Origin: Halichondria panicea
Taxonomy: Eukaryota > Porifera > Demospongiae > Suberitida > Halichondriidae
Reading direction: 5' to 3'
DNA length: 64,000 bases
NCBI RefSeq assembly: GCF_963675165.1
Contig: NC_087378.1
Span: 5,389,205 to 5,453,204, forward strand
Shown: positions 1 to 11,818 of the stretch, piece after piece
Layout of the letters: each line of letters opens with the position of its first letter
How positions within the stretch are numbered: the stretch's first letter is position 1
The notes under the pieces: generated by a model
What the model saw: only the letters and a program-made list of their open reading frames with translations
Database searches by the model: none
What the model was told of the DNA's origin: nothing
Translations under genes and position numbers: made by a program

Positions 1-1
1 T

Positions 2-3000
2 GTGACTGCAAGTAGCTACTATGGGAGCGGGTCGACAGTTAGTACGGTGCGCATTGAAACACAATCTGTTATATATACTGTTCTCATAGGCATGCACTTA
101 TATCCTGGCGTATTTATAGTCTTAACTGCTGATGGATGCATGGTGTTTTCCTCTCAATAGATCGAGTCAAGGATTACTGACATTGAGACACGCTATAGTA
201 CAAACAATCCAGACACCAGGCACGGTATTCTCCAGGTTGGGGAAACAATGACTTTGAACATTACAATAACACAACCAGAAGTAAGTCAGATACCGTAATT
301 ATAGTATGCTGCAGTACTGATGAGGCTCTACTTTTCTCTTGGTGAATTAGAATACCCCTAAAAAATTGTCAATGATCGGTACATTACAAAGATATGGATC
401 ATCGAATTGTTCTTATGGATATAACTAACTAATAACCATTTGTGCATGTACATAAATTACACGAAAGACAAAATTGCAGTGGCTGTTACTATAATTATAT
501 TTTCACTCTAGAATGTCTCGTCCAACCTGACTTTGAACCTGACCATGACCCAAACTCTACCTCTGGACTACCCAATAATTGTGTCCACAGTGACGATAGT
601 GCACATTGGTACTAAAATTGAAAACACAGTGCTGGCCGTGGGTGACTCTGAATCATCACCACACATTACCCTAGTCTCAAATGTGAGTCCCTTGAAGCTT
701 GTTAACACCACTGAAGGGTATTATGATTTACTACATGTAGGGGCTTTAGGTTTGAATATAGCTACGAAAAGGTGCTTAAAACTCAGTGACTTTACTATGA
801 AAAGTATCGTTATTTGCGTGATTTGATTTTTGTCTAAACCGTGGGTATATTTTTACTTACTATAGAGTATATATTAACTACTCACCTTCCCGTTTGTCCA
901 GAATGCTGTGACTGTTTATCTGGGAGAGGTCCTCAATAGAGGGGATGGGATGATAAATGAAGATGATCAGGTGGTGGTCAGCATCACTGCCTTTGCTCAG
1001 ACCACAGGCAACGATATGCGTAGCCAGGTAAGTGATATGACTGGTATTGTTTGAGGGAGAGTTCTGTTATCCCTGTACAACTAACACAGTGTGTAAACTG
1101 TGTGTTACCTTTCTTCCATCTTCCAGACTGTCACTCTGCACTGCTTCCTTGAAGAGCAGCCATTCGTCCAGGACAGTACAATACTGCAGCTCATACATCC
1201 ACAGCTTGAGTTAACCCTGACCGATGTAGGCCCCACTGGTCCATGGGATGGAGGGGACTTAATCAACTTCATGTTTGAATTACGTCATCAGGTAAAGTAT
1301 ATGAATGTGTACAGATTCGTATGGTGTACCAAAGTTTCGTAGTCATCCACTGTTGCCTGTACTTTTCCACACGCAGGTTGTATTCCCCAGTGCCTCGGCT
1401 TACGATCTTCAGTTCTCTATAACTACTGATCATGGAGCACTGACAAGCCTTTTTATTGACTCAGCAAACACTACCGGCTCCTCTTGTCTCATTGGGTCAC
1501 TGTCATGCTCTGTTATCAATAGATCTATGTTCAGTTGTAGCTCTCTTCCTACTGACTGTGCTGCAAGTGTTGTTATGTCAGCAGAGCTTCCAATGTCTGT
1601 GGTGGCTGGAAATAACATTACCATTGAAACTACCTTACAGTACGACAGTAACCCTTTCTCAGCTCCTCACACTGGTGTGATGTACACACCTCTCAATGTG
1701 AGTGTAAATGTCTATCTATTTCACAACGGTGTGTGGAATGGCAGATATAATAAGGTTTACATGTGTAGCCTCAGCAAAGTGGCTACTTAATTTGAAATAA
1801 TTATGCTCCCCATCATGACTTTGTATTCAGTGGATTAATTTTAGTTCAGGAACTACTTTATCCTCTATAGGCCCAATTCACTGAGAGTGTCAAAGTGCCA
1901 ACACAAGTGTTCGAGTCGAATGTCTCTCATCCTCTCAACTACGTTGCCCCATTCCAAACCATTGAGTTCACACTTACTCTAACTGTGCCTGAAGGAGAGA
2001 CTCAAGATGTCTCCATTTCCTTTAATACCACCATCACTCCACCGGGAGATCCCAATGGTGTCAACCTGACAATAACACTGCAGAGTATAGTCATACATCC
2101 CACAGCAATCCAGTAAGTTTTGATCTGTCACATGTATAGAGCATACTCCTTTTCTTATTTGTTTCCATTACAGGGCTACACTCCCATTCTTGGGAGATAT
2201 ATTCAACTCATTTGACAACCTTGCCTCAGTCAATGACACTGTTGTATTAGTGCTCACACTGGATGTGCCAAGTGCCACAAATATTCCCTTCACGATATTC
2301 GCCTTGACAATGTACAACACTTCCTCTGGAGAGATGCAACTGGTAGATGAGTTGGACTTTATCATTGTCAAACCTGAAATCAATGTAACAACTGAAGCAC
2401 TCTCTGTAAGGTAGGCAAAGTACAAGTCATGTAATGTGTTGTTATGATACTTTGATGTGAGTATGCAAAACTGGTTAGTTTTATTGCAGATTTCAGTCAG
2501 AAATCCGCACGTCATTTCGTCATGTATACAACTAGTGTACCTTTATTATTATACTATTCTGTAAAGCATCCCTTCTTTTTTGTCATTGATACTACAATCA
2601 TAAGCAGGTTTTACAAATTTCATACGAGAGATTGTATAGGCCTCATGTATAGCCAATCTTTCGTAACGTGTATGAGGCTGCATGTTTTAAATTGACTCTC
2701 CTCACGTTGGACATACACTACTTCGCTCTGCTATAATTATATGACCTCTCCACAGATTATCCAGGATAGTGAACACAGAAGTAATCAACTTCGATCTTTG
2801 GATAGAGCGTGTGGATAGTGCCTTTCCTGACTATGATGTCATTATTGACGTTTCTCTACAGTTGCCATCTGAAACGATTTTGAATTCGACGCTTGACAAT
2901 CTGTCTGTTAGTATGAAGAGCTTTGCAGGAAGTGAGGTTTCTGTGCTGCTTAATAGTTCCGTGCTTAGCTATGTCAACAGTACCAGCATGCAACTGCTCC

Positions 3001-3313
3001 ACTTTGAAGGACGCTTTTTACCGAATATTCCTGATGGGCAAGTGATAAAACTGAATGGATCAGTAATGTTCATTGTGGATCCTTTCACATTCACAAACTA
3101 TGTAGAGTATTTCACATTCCCTGATTTGTACTTCATAAGACCCACAATTGAAGTAGAAAGGTTATCATTCAGCTCATTTAACGAAGGTTCCGAAGTAGTG
3201 ATTTGGGAGCTGGTACTGACAAACATTGCTGGATCACCGTTTGATCTTATTGTGGACATTTTTGTAGACACGGATGTACTTCAACTTCTGTTTGTGGATG
3301 TTCAAAGTGTAGG
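2..3313 (+). CDS. Giant membrane protein, ectodomain unit 1 (exons 1-9, 5' partial)
   Basis: Nine exons join without a stop: 2-46 (partial), 161-280, 512-682, 902-1027, 1127-1291, 1377-1697, 1871-2112, 2174-2410, 2756-3313. Phases match at every junction (0 up to 1871, then 2, 2, 2) and all introns are GT-AG. The product is Ser/Thr/Val-rich with alternating hydrophobic residues, as in stacked beta-sandwich domains, and has many N-x-S/T sequons (for example NVSSNLTLNLT near 512-545), so it is probably secreted to the cell exterior and glycosylated. Cys residues are few; one cluster lies in exon 1377-1697. The gene starts upstream of the window, so no signal peptide can be seen. I do not recognise the exact domain family; DUF11-like or integrin-alpha-like beta repeats are possible. 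It continues into the next unit and, downstream, into a transmembrane helix. Confidence 0.8.
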
Positions 3314-3412
3314 GTAAGTCATAATCTTATACTTTATCTCTTTTGTATATCTTGATAGCAATCTGTTGGAGCATTAGTTAGATCTGAAGTCTGCACTTTA
3401 TGTGTTCTACAG

Positions 3413-6400
3413 GGGAGGTCTTGGCTTTGTTGCACCAGTTCTCATGGATAACACAACTTCCCAAGCTCAATTGGTGTTCCAGAATCTCACCTCAGTGCTG
3501 AGTGGCGGTAGTGGGATCTGCTCAGAGTGCTCAACAGAGATTGTCCTGTTTATTCACACATCACTCATCAATGATGTTGGTGACCGTAGTGCACTTGTGA
3601 CTGCAAGTAGCCACTATGGTAGCGGGTCGACAGTTAGTATGGTGCGTGTTGAAACACATTCTTTTATCTACTTACGTATATACGTATTAAATCTAGCTTT
3701 CAACTCATAAGTTACAGATGGTATATTTCCTCTCAATAGATGGAGTCAAGGATTACAGACATTGAGACAAGCTACAGTACAAACAATCCAGACACCAGGC
3801 ATGGTATTCTCCAGGTTGGGGAAACAATGACTTTGAACATTACAATAACACAGCCAGAAGTAAGTCAGATACCATAATTATTGTATGCAAATACTGATGA
3901 CTCTCCACTTTTCTCTTCTTGGTGAATTAGAATCCACCTTTATATTGCATTGTTCTTATGGGTATAACTATTCAATCTAAAAGCCTGTGTGCATGCATGC
4001 ATGGTACATTACACAAAACACCAAATTGCAGTTTAATGTACTATGATGTTATCACTTAGAATGTCTTGTCCAACCTGACTTTGAACCTGACCATGACCCA
4101 AACTCTACCTCTGGACTACCCAATGATTGTGTCCACAGTGACGGTAGTACACATCGGTACTAACATCGAAAACACAGTACTGGCCGTGGGTGACTCTGAA
4201 TCATCACCACACATTACCCTAGTCTCAAATGTGAGTCTCTCGAGACTAGTTAACAACACTGAATGTCTTTGATGTACTATACATGTAGGAGCTCTAAGTT
4301 TTGGTTCGCTAGAAATTACCATGATCGTAAATTTAATTGATTTTTGTATAGTCGGAGCATGGAGTATAACTACCGTGTATAGCGGGTGTAAATTTGGTGC
4401 GGAAAGATCATTATAGAAAGGTTTTCTGAATTAGGAATGGCAGCAGCATGCATGCATATGCGGATATTAAATTCATGGGTAGAAATGTTCGCGGTAAATA
4501 CTTAATCAGCAAAAACCGCAAACTTTTATACCCTCAAAATAATTATACCCGCTATACGTATTTTCCTTCCTATCTAGAATGCTGTGACTGTTTATCTGGG
4601 AGAGGTGCTCAATAGAGGGGATGGGATGATAAATGAAGATGATCAGGTGGTGGTCAGCATCACTGCCTTTGCTCAGACCACAGGCAATGATCTGCGAAAC
4701 CAGGTAAGCGAGATTGTTTGAGGAAGAATTCTTAATCATTATTTTTATCCCTGTAAAACTATAACACAGTGTTTATATACTGTATGTTAACTTTCTAGAC
4801 TGTCATTCTGCACTGTTTCCTTGAAGAGCAGCCATTCGTCCCAGATAGCACAATACTGCAACTCATACATCCACAACTTGAGTTAATCCTAGCCGATATA
4901 GGCCCCACTGGTCCATGGGATGGAGGGGACTTAATCAGCTTCATACTTGAAACACATCATCAGGTAATGTTCATGAACGTTTTACATATTTGTACTAGTA
5001 TACCAACAATTCCATAGTCATCCACTGTTGCCTGTACTTTTCCACACGCAGGTTGTATTCCCCGATGCCTCGGCTTACGATCTTCAGTTCTCTATAACTA
5101 CTGATCATGGAGCACTTACAAGCCTCGTTATAGACTCAGCAAACACTACCGGCTCCTCTTGTTTCATTGGGTCACTGTCATGCTCCGTGATTAATACATC
5201 TGTGTTCAGTTGTAGCTCTCTTCCTACTGACTGTGCTGCAAGTGTTGTTATGTCAGCAGAGCTTCCAATGGGTGTGGTGGCTGGAAATAACATTACCATT
5301 GAAACTACCTTACAGTACGACAGTAACCCATTCTCAGCTCCTCACACTGGTGTGATGTACACACCTCTCGATGTGAGTGTGCACGTATTTTATTTCACAA
5401 CGGCGTGTGTCAATGCATGGCAAATTACATTTGTAATTAACGTTAACAACCAGGTTGCTGATACATAGCTTCAGCAAAGTGCCGATCTTTGATTTGAAAT
5501 AATTATGCTCTCCATGCAGTGGATTAATTTGGGTACAGAAACTGCTTTATCACTTCCTTTGTAGGTCCATTTCACTGAGAGTGTCAAAGTGCCGACACAA
5601 ACATTCACGATCAGCACTAAGTACCCAACACCTAACGAAACTCTGCTTCTTACATTGGAGCTCCTTCTTCCTGAAGGACTCACTCGGAACGTAACCACCA
5701 TTATTGATGCTTGGGACACGAATCAGACATTCATTTTGGATATCAAAATTGATAAAGTTACTCTTGGAAGTAATATCAACTCAAGTAACGTAGAGATAAT
5801 GTAAGTGTGACTGTATATATAATTATATTTAATTGACGTTGCTGCTTATAAATTATTATTGATAAGGTTGTGTGCAGTGAGTGCATCATAATTATCGTAT
5901 GGATACAATTAACCTGTATAGTGGGGGAATTTTCGTAAGGTGCACAATTCGCGTTTTTCGAGGGCAGAGCAGTTAACACAAAATTAAAACTGTGAGAAAC
6001 TCCCACGCACTGGTATTTCACATTCAAAGCTCTTGGTGGGTATGCTTTCCTGGCCTTAAAACACGAATAATACAACCGCGAAAATTTAATCTGGGGGCTC
6101 TTGAGCCAAATATATAGCAATCATTTGTACCCGAGAAAATGTCGCGCTATATATATACAGTATGTGCTGTGATCCATGATAGTACAGTTTGTATAATTAT
6201 GCTTAATTCACACACTGCCGTACAGTGATCACTATCCAGAGCTAGGAGATATTTTTGTCATACCAGACCAAAACGATTCTCTGCTTGAGTTGGACACGAT
6301 CGTCATAACCTACTCTGTGATGATACCCGAGGATGCCTACCAAGTGAACTTCACTGCACTCACTGAAACTTCGTACTCGACAAGCGATAGTGTATCAGTA

Positions 6401-7299
6401 ACTCTCAGTGGTAGTAATGTCTGGTTGGTAATCCTGGAGCCAATCTTGACTGTCGAACTAAGCGTCTCAGAGAAGTGAGTGACTTAAACTGTGACGAATG
6501 ACCTGAGCTTGCATGTCATAGGCTGGTAGCTGGTCTTGTGCATCTTTCTTTGCCTGCCTGCATGGTCTTTAATTTTAATAAAGCCTGGGTCATAACCGAG
6601 TACATTTATATGTAGGTCACATGCCATGTACAAGCTAGTGTATGTATACTTATACCCTGCTGTAATTATAAATGAATAGATGTTTCCTAAAAAAATTCCC
6701 ACAATACACATTATTTGTTCTTTGTTTTACAGGCTGGTGGACATTGGATTCATTGTAGTGTACAACCTTTCTCTAACGTACAGTATGCAACCAGATCAAC
6801 CTGATGAAGTGATAATCATCAATGCTACTGCTTTCCTCCCTTCCTTCTTGGACCTGCTTCCTAACAACTTGGTGGAACAAACAACCCAGTACTCTGACAG
6901 GAATGGTCTGGAGTATACTGCAATCCACTTTGTCTCTCTTCAAAAAAATACTGCAAGTGATATTCTTCTCTCAGTACCAGTAGTAGTGACTTCTAACTCC
7001 GCCAATAGAACAGTAATTCTTGCCAACAGTGAAATTAGTTACGCCTATTCTTCAATAGAACGTGTGTTTGGTTTTGTTGAAGATTTCCGCAATGTCTACA
7101 TCGCTAACCTGAACATGGTGCTTTCACTTGTGTCAACTAGTTTGCAGGTTACAAACGGAAATGTAATCACATTTGGTGAGACTTCCACTTGGCATGTGAC
7201 CATCTCAGAACTTGTTGGACCAGTACAAAACATGACTGTGACTATTTTTTCAAGCAATGTGCTCCTCGATGTTGCTGAGTTGAGTGTGTTGTCCATTGG
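3413..7299 (+). CDS. Giant membrane protein, ectodomain unit 2 (exons 10-18)
   Basis: Exons 3413-3641, 3740-3859, 4060-4230, 4578-4703, 4799-4963, 5052-5372, 5565-5800, 6226-6474 and 6733-7299 repeat the order of unit 1. Five interior exons have identical lengths (120, 171, 126, 165, 321 nt) and the last three are close (236/242, 249/237, 567/558). The protein of the first six exons is nearly identical to unit 1, and intron sequence next to the exons is also shared. Similarity drops sharply about 14 codons into exon 5565-5800, after the shared FTESVKVPTQ. The last three exons are clearly homologous but old (both start their second-to-last exon with a similar LGDIF motif). This is an extracellular beta-rich segment with many N-glycosylation sequons. 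An inverted-repeat element sits in the intron 4231-4577. Confidence 0.8.
4371..4560. mobile_element. MITE-like inverted-repeat element in intron
   Basis: Imperfect terminal inverted repeats: accgtgtatagcgggtgtaa at the left and a matching ttatacccgctatacgta end at the right. It shares the GTATAGCGGG terminus with the elements at 24419 and 49937. It sits between ectodomain exons 12 and 13, and the equivalent intron of unit 1 (683-901) lacks it. Confidence 0.6.
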
Positions 7300-7346
7300 G
7301 TGAGTGTTTGCACTTATATAGTATAGTACTGCATGTACAGGTTGTC

Positions 7347-7404
7347 CATTTTCGTTTGTACCAATCATCCTTGAACATTTTTGTTTGTACCAATCATCCT
7401 TGAA
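7347..7404 (+). repeat. Two-copy 29-bp tandem repeat
   Basis: cat-ttcgtttgtaccaatcatcc-ttgaa occurs twice head to tail with one difference, in the intron between exons 18 and 19. Confidence 0.8.
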
Positions 7405-7631
7405 AATTAGATACAATAGCGCCGGAGTCGCTATTTTTGTTGATTGCGTTGTGGAATTAGGATGGTGATGTACTCGCTATATGCATAAATCACCATTTCC
7501 ACAATAATCTAGTCTAGCATTGCGTGCATTCAAATTGGTCATTGCACCTTTATTTTAACAGTAACAATGTTGTACCATATACATAGTGACTCTGTGTTTC
7601 CGTAATGTTTCTTTATTATATATGCATGTAG

Positions 7632-10600
7632 ATCTAACCTCAACCTGGTTGGAGCTCCCCTCATCACCGTTCTCAATGAGACAGCTGTTGTTGTATTTCA
7701 AGATCTCACCCTAACAGATCCAGATGGCTACAATGGCAGCTGTGACTGTGGCATACTGATTGAAGTATTATACACTTCTCAGCTGCCTGTAGTTCAAAAT
7801 CAACTAGTAACCGTTGATGCGAATGTAACATATGGCTCACTTCAAAGAATAGTAAGACGCGTAATGTATCCTTTTCGTCTACACAGCACTGTGACAATTT
7901 TTTTGTATAATTCAACTGGAGTTTTCTGGGACATGAATTAAATGCTAGCCATGCAAAATAGTAGACTTATACACTCCACACTTCACTTATGTGCAGGACG
8001 AGGGACAGGTACTGGTTTCTCCCCCAGCAAAGCTATCAATCAACCTCACCTTGGAGACATATGAAGTGGAGGGTGGTAGTGATGTACCAGCATATGCTAC
8101 AATTGAGCATGTTTCTATACTCCGTCTAGATGCATATGATCTAGTAATCACACTACCAATTGAAGACCCACAGCTAACTTTCTCTGGCAATGCAACTGCT
8201 CACTTTTCTAATGGGACAACAGTAATTTTTAGTAAGTGAATTTTCTGCTGTGAATGGCATGCATGGGTAAGCAATTTGATTTTCCTTTTCTGTTTATTGC
8301 TATACGTGTAGCTTTAGCGATAGTATTTGCATATACTTGATCCTAGTTTGTAATCAGGTTCAGATGTTCTACTCGAGAGTGGAGGAGGTTTCAATGTTTC
8401 TTTGCTACCATGGAATGAGACGATACTGATATCCTTTGTGTACACCTTCTCCCCATTTACTACACTTGGACTCATTGTCCCCCTCAGTGCTCTTCTGGAA
8501 TATTCCAACACAAGTTAGTTGTTATCAATAAGCTATAATATTCCTGCAAGATTGGTGTTGATGACTGACTATGGTACCATTATTTTTGTGATGGGGCTTA
8601 GAATAATTTTATTAGATTGTATCTCTTGCACAATTCCATGTGATTTATGTGATGTTTGTCCTTTCGATACCTTCAGACATTAGTATTCCTGGATACAGAG
8701 ACACAGTTAATGATACAGAGGATGTGATACCGAGTAGCTTGAATGAAGTGGCCAGTTTTCTGTCCAGCACATCTTCTTCCTTTACTTTTGGTAGGGACGT
8801 TGCCATCAATGAGATATTTGACGTTTCTGTCAGGAAACTTATACGACATGGAGTTTCTTCCCCTGTATTTTACACAGGTGAGTATTCGCTCTAGCTTGTA
8901 GCCAGATGATCTACAGGGGGTGGCCAAATAATAATTATGATATTGAGTTCATTTGAATTGTGGCTATAATTATATAATAACCAAAATAAAGTCTAACCAG
9001 CATGATAAGCAATGTCTTCATGAAATCAATCAGTTATGAAGACGATTTATAGCTACGACTACATTGAATGACAAATACATACTCTGTTGCAATGAAGAAA
9101 AGGAGAGGCCTGCTAGATTTACTGACTGTTAGCGCATGCGTATAAAATGTACCGTAAACTTTCCGAAAATGAATATGATATATAAACAAATGAAAGCACT
9201 GCAGGTGCTAATGCCTCGGTAGGTGCCAAAGCTACATAACATAAAGCTACTAATAGCGTTATACACACATTATACATTTGTGCATTGATTAATTTTGCTG
9301 CATGCAGGCAGAATCCAGAATCACAGAGGGAAACTCTAAGAGTGGGTAATGATCGACCATGATTGTTGTTAAAAACGATTGATGCCAACAGTTCAAGCCT
9401 AAGATTAATGGCTGCGTCAGTAGAGCCTAGCGCCTTGCAGCTCTCTTCTCACTGTTGCAGCTACCAATAGCTAGCATTCTAGTGCAGAGCTAGCTACTAA
9501 GTAGAGTAGCAACACTCCATGGACAAGTTTCGCTACGCACTCTTTTGAAAATGCTGCAATGTATGCAAAAGTAGGCATAACTCGAGAACGAAGCATTATT
9601 TTGCTAATTAAAATTAATCCACGAATTAAAATCCATGACTAGAAGCCTATAAAAACTGTTACTTGCACTTGATTGATCCTTGAGCAGCTGTAGCAGTCCA
9701 CACACACACACAAACACACTACCGTATACCTCGCTTGCGCATGCGCACCGAGGCATAATAATACCATTAAAGTCACACACAGAGCTAGCTAGCTAGAGAC
9801 AGAGAGACAGTGGTTGTTGCAGCAGTTATTTTCTTTCTGATGGAGTCTTTCACCAATTATTATAATGTTACTATTATAAACGGGTACTAGCGAATTTTAG
9901 TGAATTTGTAATTAAAGCTAAATTATGTCCTCGCTAATAGTAGAATTAATGAAAATGTACTTTGAGGTATATGCTATAATAGCGCTAAGCAAGCTAGCCC
10001 TTTTTTCATCTATATCTGATTCCAAACTTTCTATTCATATACTTCTTGACATCTTGACATGCAAAATATTGTGCAAATGAATTGGCACAAATTGAATTGA
10101 AATTGAGTATCCTAAAAAGAGAGAAAATCTGAATCGTTAGTATAATTATTATAATTATGGGCGTGACTTGTCCATATAGGCTCTTGTCAGCTTTCACTCC
10201 GTTCAGATAATTGTCATCCACATGCACTGTTGCAGGCTGTGAGTCTTTGTTAGCACAATAGCAGGCTAAAGAAGGTATAGCTATCAGAATGCTATCAGAT
10301 GGGCTAGAAACCTTCATTGAACTTCTATCTGCTTACATACAAGTATAGATCTTTTTTAAACCCTGACAATTACAGTACTTATTGCAGTGAGTCAGTCTAT
10401 GTAATATTGACTGATCATACCTATGTATATATATATACCACTATTCTTTCATGCACTCAATTGTTGCTCCCTGTTTACACAGTGTTTAGTACAGATGATG
10501 GTACATATCCTCCTGTTCAATTACTCAACGTTGACAGCTCCATACCAAGTGCCACTACGTTCGTTACCACTGCCAATGCAACACTTGACATTTTACATAA

Positions 10601-11372
10601 CTCCAGCGAATTGAGCATTATCTGGAATTTAGGAGTGTTGTACAATCAACCTGATGGATTTAAAGATATCAACGATATCATTCAAAATGTCTACACAATT
10701 GGAATCTCTACGAATGCTTCTTTGACCAGTATAAACATTGATAACTATGTGATGGATTCTGGAAGCAACCAAACTGAAGACGCGCTGAACATCAATCTGA
10801 ACGTAGTTGCACCAGAATTGATAACATCTTTGAACATTGAAGTATGTTGCTCATCACATTTTTATTGGGTCTAAATTTTCATTACAATATCACAGCCACA
10901 TGCAAATGTGGGTCTATATAATTAGTCTATGCAGTAAGAGCTTCGATGATTATAGTCAGAATTAATTTTAGCCTTTACTTTTGTGTCACTAAGAAAGACA
11001 TAATCGTAACTTGTGCAGGTGCTTGAGGAAGGGAATCCAAGAATAGCAAGATTTACATTCTCAATTTTTCACTCCGAGAACTCATCAGCTCCTGCTTTCT
11101 TCCTTAACATCTTAAACACTATACCTCCTGAACTGAAACTAGTTTCTCTCGTTACTGTGGGGTACAATGATGGCAGTATGTTACATGAAGAGTCACGAAA
11201 TGAAGCAGACTCGATTGTCGAACTATCTTACCCTCGTTTTCTCCTTGACCAAAACGTTACCTTGGAATACCTGGTTCAAATCGGCATCGATTTACCTGAT
11301 GGATTTAATATTACCAATGCTATTGAGCTGCAGTACACTACCATTAAGCAGGAGGGAACAATTGCAGTGCTG
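7632..11372 (+). CDS. Giant membrane protein, juxtamembrane ectodomain unit 3 (exons 19-24)
   Basis: Exons 7632-7851, 7997-8231, 8358-8513, 8677-8877, 10483-10841 and 11019-11372 continue the reading frame with compatible phases (2/1 at 7632, phase 1 at 8358, 8677 and 10483, phase 0 at 11019). The first exon, with a CDC motif near 7741-7749, matches exon 3413-3641 of unit 2 in layout, so this is a third, diverged and shorter copy of the same module. Sequons remain frequent (NLTLET, NATAHF, NVTLEY). The long intron 8878-10482 interrupts it. The segment ends about 30 residues before the transmembrane helix. Function is unknown; by position it is the membrane-proximal part of the ectodomain. Confidence 0.75.
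9698..9719. repeat. CA microsatellite
   Basis: A short run of CA with one CAAA interruption inside the 1.6-kb intron; similar GT runs recur after each cassette (for example 36061-36086). Confidence 0.8.
9736..9747. promoter_or_regulatory. NRF1-type palindrome in large intron
   Basis: TGCGCATGCGCA is a perfect 12-bp palindrome matching the NRF1 consensus, inside a larger foldback (cctcg...cgagg, 9729-9753). It could be an internal regulatory site, or just the end of a mobile element; nothing else around it indicates a promoter. Confidence 0.3.
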
Positions 11373-11526
11373 GTAAAGTGATGCTTTGCCATGGAATGAC
11401 ATTTCTAACTCAGGATATGTATTGCTTTGCATGCACCCTTTAAATAGCATGTTTCCTCACTCTAATGTAAATGTTACATATACAAACATGTGTATATGTC
11501 ATGCCCTTTTATACTTTCACTTTCAG

Positions 11527-11763
11527 TATCCTGAATACAATGGAAGAAATGAAAATCACAGAAATGGAGGATGCGTTCAAAAAATTTTGGTCGGCATCCC
11601 AGTGGAAATTATCGATGGCCCTTTTCTTCTGCTGTGGCTCATTATTGGAATCATTATAGGCATTATTGTAGGTACTTTAGTGATTGGGATTTATCACTGC
11701 TGCATTTACATACGAGAATGGCGCTTGAAAAGATCAGTGTTTCCAGCACTTCTGCTTGGAGTG
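11527..11763 (+). CDS. Transmembrane exon of the giant protein (exon 25)
   Basis: This 237-nt phase-0 exon encodes 79 residues. About 31 polar residues are followed by a strongly hydrophobic run of roughly 24 residues that begins PFLLLWLIIGIIIGI and continues to GIYHCC. A basic stop-transfer stretch (YIREWRLKR) comes next. This is a single-pass helix with the glycosylation-rich part outside and everything downstream in the cytoplasm (type I topology, inferred from the positive-inside rule). The two Cys at the cytoplasmic edge could be palmitoylated. The acceptor is tttcag at 11521-11526 and the donor is GTGAGT at 11764. This is the only convincing transmembrane segment seen in the window. Confidence 0.85.
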
Positions 11764-11818
11764 GTGAGTATACATTCACTTCATCTTGCAATTTTACCAG
11801 TAACTAATGTTTGTTCAG

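Larger units (their letters stand above)
1..5610 (+). repeat. Tandem duplication of ectodomain exons, about 3.6 kb period
   Basis: The block starting at base 1 recurs from 3598 (tgtgactgcaagtagc in both). Exon-by-exon offsets are 3,548-3,694 bp, and exon-flanking intron sequence is partly shared, for example gtaagtcagatacc at 281 and 3860. Near-identity stops inside exons 1871-2112 and 5565-5800, so the copying or conversion tract ends at about 1915 and 5610. The left limit lies before the window. Confidence 0.8.
8878..10482. other. Large intron (1.6 kb) in the ectodomain region
   Basis: No supported exon was found. It holds the CA run, the NRF1-like palindrome, tagctagctag-type simple sequence and AT-rich DNA. 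Short ORFs on both strands lack splice or family support. Confidence 0.6.

Noticed and set aside
1430-1624. Antisense ORF opposite exon 6 (also 5105-5299)
   Set aside because: Shadow of the conserved sense exon, duplicated with it; no independent support.
5911-6167. Possible further MITE (tgtatagtgggggaattttcg start)
   Set aside because: The right terminus does not pair convincingly; only a weak resemblance to the CCGTATAGCG family remains.
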